Shown here in pieces: positions 48,514-49,230 of a stretch of 49,230 nt of DNA. The first letter of the stretch is position 1. Each line of letters begins with the position of its first letter. Position numbers and translations under genes: made by a program. Location: NCBI RefSeq assembly GCF_000169155.1, contig NZ_AAWL01000017.1, positions 1 through 49,230 of the forward strand, read 5' to 3'. Under the pieces are notes generated by a model. The model was given only the letters and a program-made list of their open reading frames with translations, made no database searches and was not told where the DNA came from. Source of the stretch: Thermosinus carboxydivorans Nor1. Lineage in GTDB: Bacteria; Bacillota; Negativicutes; Sporomusales; Thermosinaceae.

Positions 48514-49230
48514 CTACTCCGAAAACTCACTTCAAAAATTTATGTCAACTACTTCGAATAGAGACAAAGAGATCCCAAGGCCTACTCTATAGGTTTTTTA
48601 TAGTAGGCATTTGTAAAGAAGGATTTACTTTTAAACTGATCTTAAGCAACTATATTTTCAAGGTTTATTTCAATTCCTGCGTTTTGTAAAAGTTGAAGTG
48701 CTCTTTTTATTGCAGCATCTTTACTTCGCTGTTCAAAGTAGTTGGCACCTAATTCAATGTACGGCTGTTTTTTCTTGAGAATATGATAGGCAATTATTAA
48801 AATGCTATGTCCTACAGCTACTGCAGCACGGTTAGAACCACGACGGGAACAGATTCTACGGTATTGAGACGCAAGATAAGTATCTTTTTGGCGGGCGGCA
48901 GAGCGAGCTGATTGTACAAGTGTTGTTCGCAGATGTTGGTTTCCTTTACGGGTTTTTCCTGATTTTCGCTTATCAGCGCTTTCGTTATGCCCTGGAGCCA
49001 TTCCTGACCAAGATGAAAGATGCTCCGCGGATGGGAAGCGACTCATATCTACTCCAATCTCAGCAATGATTTCTTCTGCATTGCGCCGATTAACACCGGG
49101 TATGGTGTCTAATAGCTCCAAGGCTTCTTCAAAAGGGCGCATACGGTCTGCTATTTCTTTATCCAATTCTTTAATACTTTCATCTAGCGTTTCAATATGT
49201 TTTAGTTGCATGGATAGCATCATTTTTTGA
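48514..49230 (-). mobile_element. IS110-family insertion sequence, 3' part (right copy)
   Basis: The inverted duplicate of positions 5-721, including the 3' noncoding end. The element joins the outer arm of dispersed repeat copy G at 48513/48514, giving a junction where ...GGAGTAG meets GACACGGAG. Confidence 0.9.
48642..49229 (-). CDS. IS110-family transposase, C-terminal part (5' truncated by window edge)
   Basis: Identical over its 193 shared residues to the left copy, open to the window edge. It has the WSGMAPGHNESADKRKSG...GNQHLR block and the downstream helix TYLASQYRRICSRRGSNRAAVAVGHSILIIAYHIL. Low-GC codons (Lys/Ile rich) contrast with the GC-rich neighbouring genes, which supports a mobile origin. 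The identity of both copies indicates recent movement or a shared assembly repeat. Confidence 0.9.
   Translation of the reverse strand, partial: QKMMLSMQLKHIETLDESIKELDKEIADRMRPFEEALELLDTIPGVNRRNAEEIIAEIGVDMSRFPSAEHLSSWSGMAPGHNESADKRKSGKTRKGNQHLRTTLVQSARSAARQKDTYLASQYRRICSRRGSNRAAVAVGHSILIIAYHILKKKQPYIELGANYFEQRSKDAAIKRALQLLQNAGIEINLENIVA

Overview
The window looks like an origin-proximal chromosomal segment of an anaerobic, endospore-lineage Negativicute (Sporomusaceae type; Thermosinus carboxydivorans or a close relative is my best guess, by inference and not checked). The reasons are parA-parB with two parS sites, the B. subtilis-like oriC-side genes rpsF-ssb-rpsR, ychF, yyaC and DUF951, oxygen-sensitive chemistry (pyruvate formate-lyase, the [FeFe]-hydrogenase maturase HydF, a ferredoxin-fused glutamate synthase), a full selenocysteine gene set except selC, and a ZTP riboswitch in front of pfl. 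Both window ends lie inside identical, inverted copies of one IS110-family transposase gene, so this is probably an assembly contig bounded by IS copies.

Layout. 1-721: 3' part of an IS110 element. 741-1866: rpsF-ssb-rpsR operon (minus) with promoter, leader and terminator. 2186-3892: DUF3311 protein plus a sodium:solute symporter (plus). 3987-11449: a cyclic-di-GMP signalling block, all minus: CheY, CheC and PAS-GAF-GGDEF, then an HD-GYP protein, a PAS histidine kinase and an HD-GYP response regulator. The HD-GYP/kinase/regulator operon starts with a promoter, operator-like dyads and a c-di-GMP-I riboswitch, and its first gene is split by a run of 15 G. 11691-13197: ychF and a small membrane protein. 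13226-16443: pflB-pflA behind a ZTP riboswitch. 16466-17448: malate dehydrogenase with a sigma-54 promoter. 17538-22437: a tightly overlapping operon selD (with an in-frame UGA)-yedF-DUF3343-mscS-DUF951-sigma-54 activator; its last gene ends on a 33-bp palindrome that is the likely activator site for the malate dehydrogenase promoter. 22686-24808: two unknown proteins and a cation diffusion facilitator. 25160-30956: a branched-chain amino-acid ABC transporter operon plus a CBS-ACT protein, under a ykkC-type riboswitch. 31025-34882: a three-gene glutamate synthase under a second ykkC-type riboswitch. The context of both points to the ppGpp subtype. 34910-38169: selA-selB. 38328-40952: yyaC, two UPF0180 proteins, bactofilin and an M23 peptidase. 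41785-48195: nitroreductase, DUF4446, DUF554, cysteine desulfurase, hydF, parB, parA.

Scattered between genes are at least seven loci of one dispersed repeat family: nested palindromes of about 130 bp beginning AACCGCAGAGGACACGGAG. One locus is an array of several units. Several units carry compensatory changes that keep the inner stem paired, and the right-hand IS110 copy sits inside one unit.

The regulatory theme is unusually rich in nucleotide-sensing RNAs: c-di-GMP for the HD-GYP/kinase operon, ZTP for pyruvate formate-lyase (one-carbon supply), and probable ppGpp control of amino-acid uptake and glutamate synthesis. No tRNA, rRNA or CRISPR array was seen.
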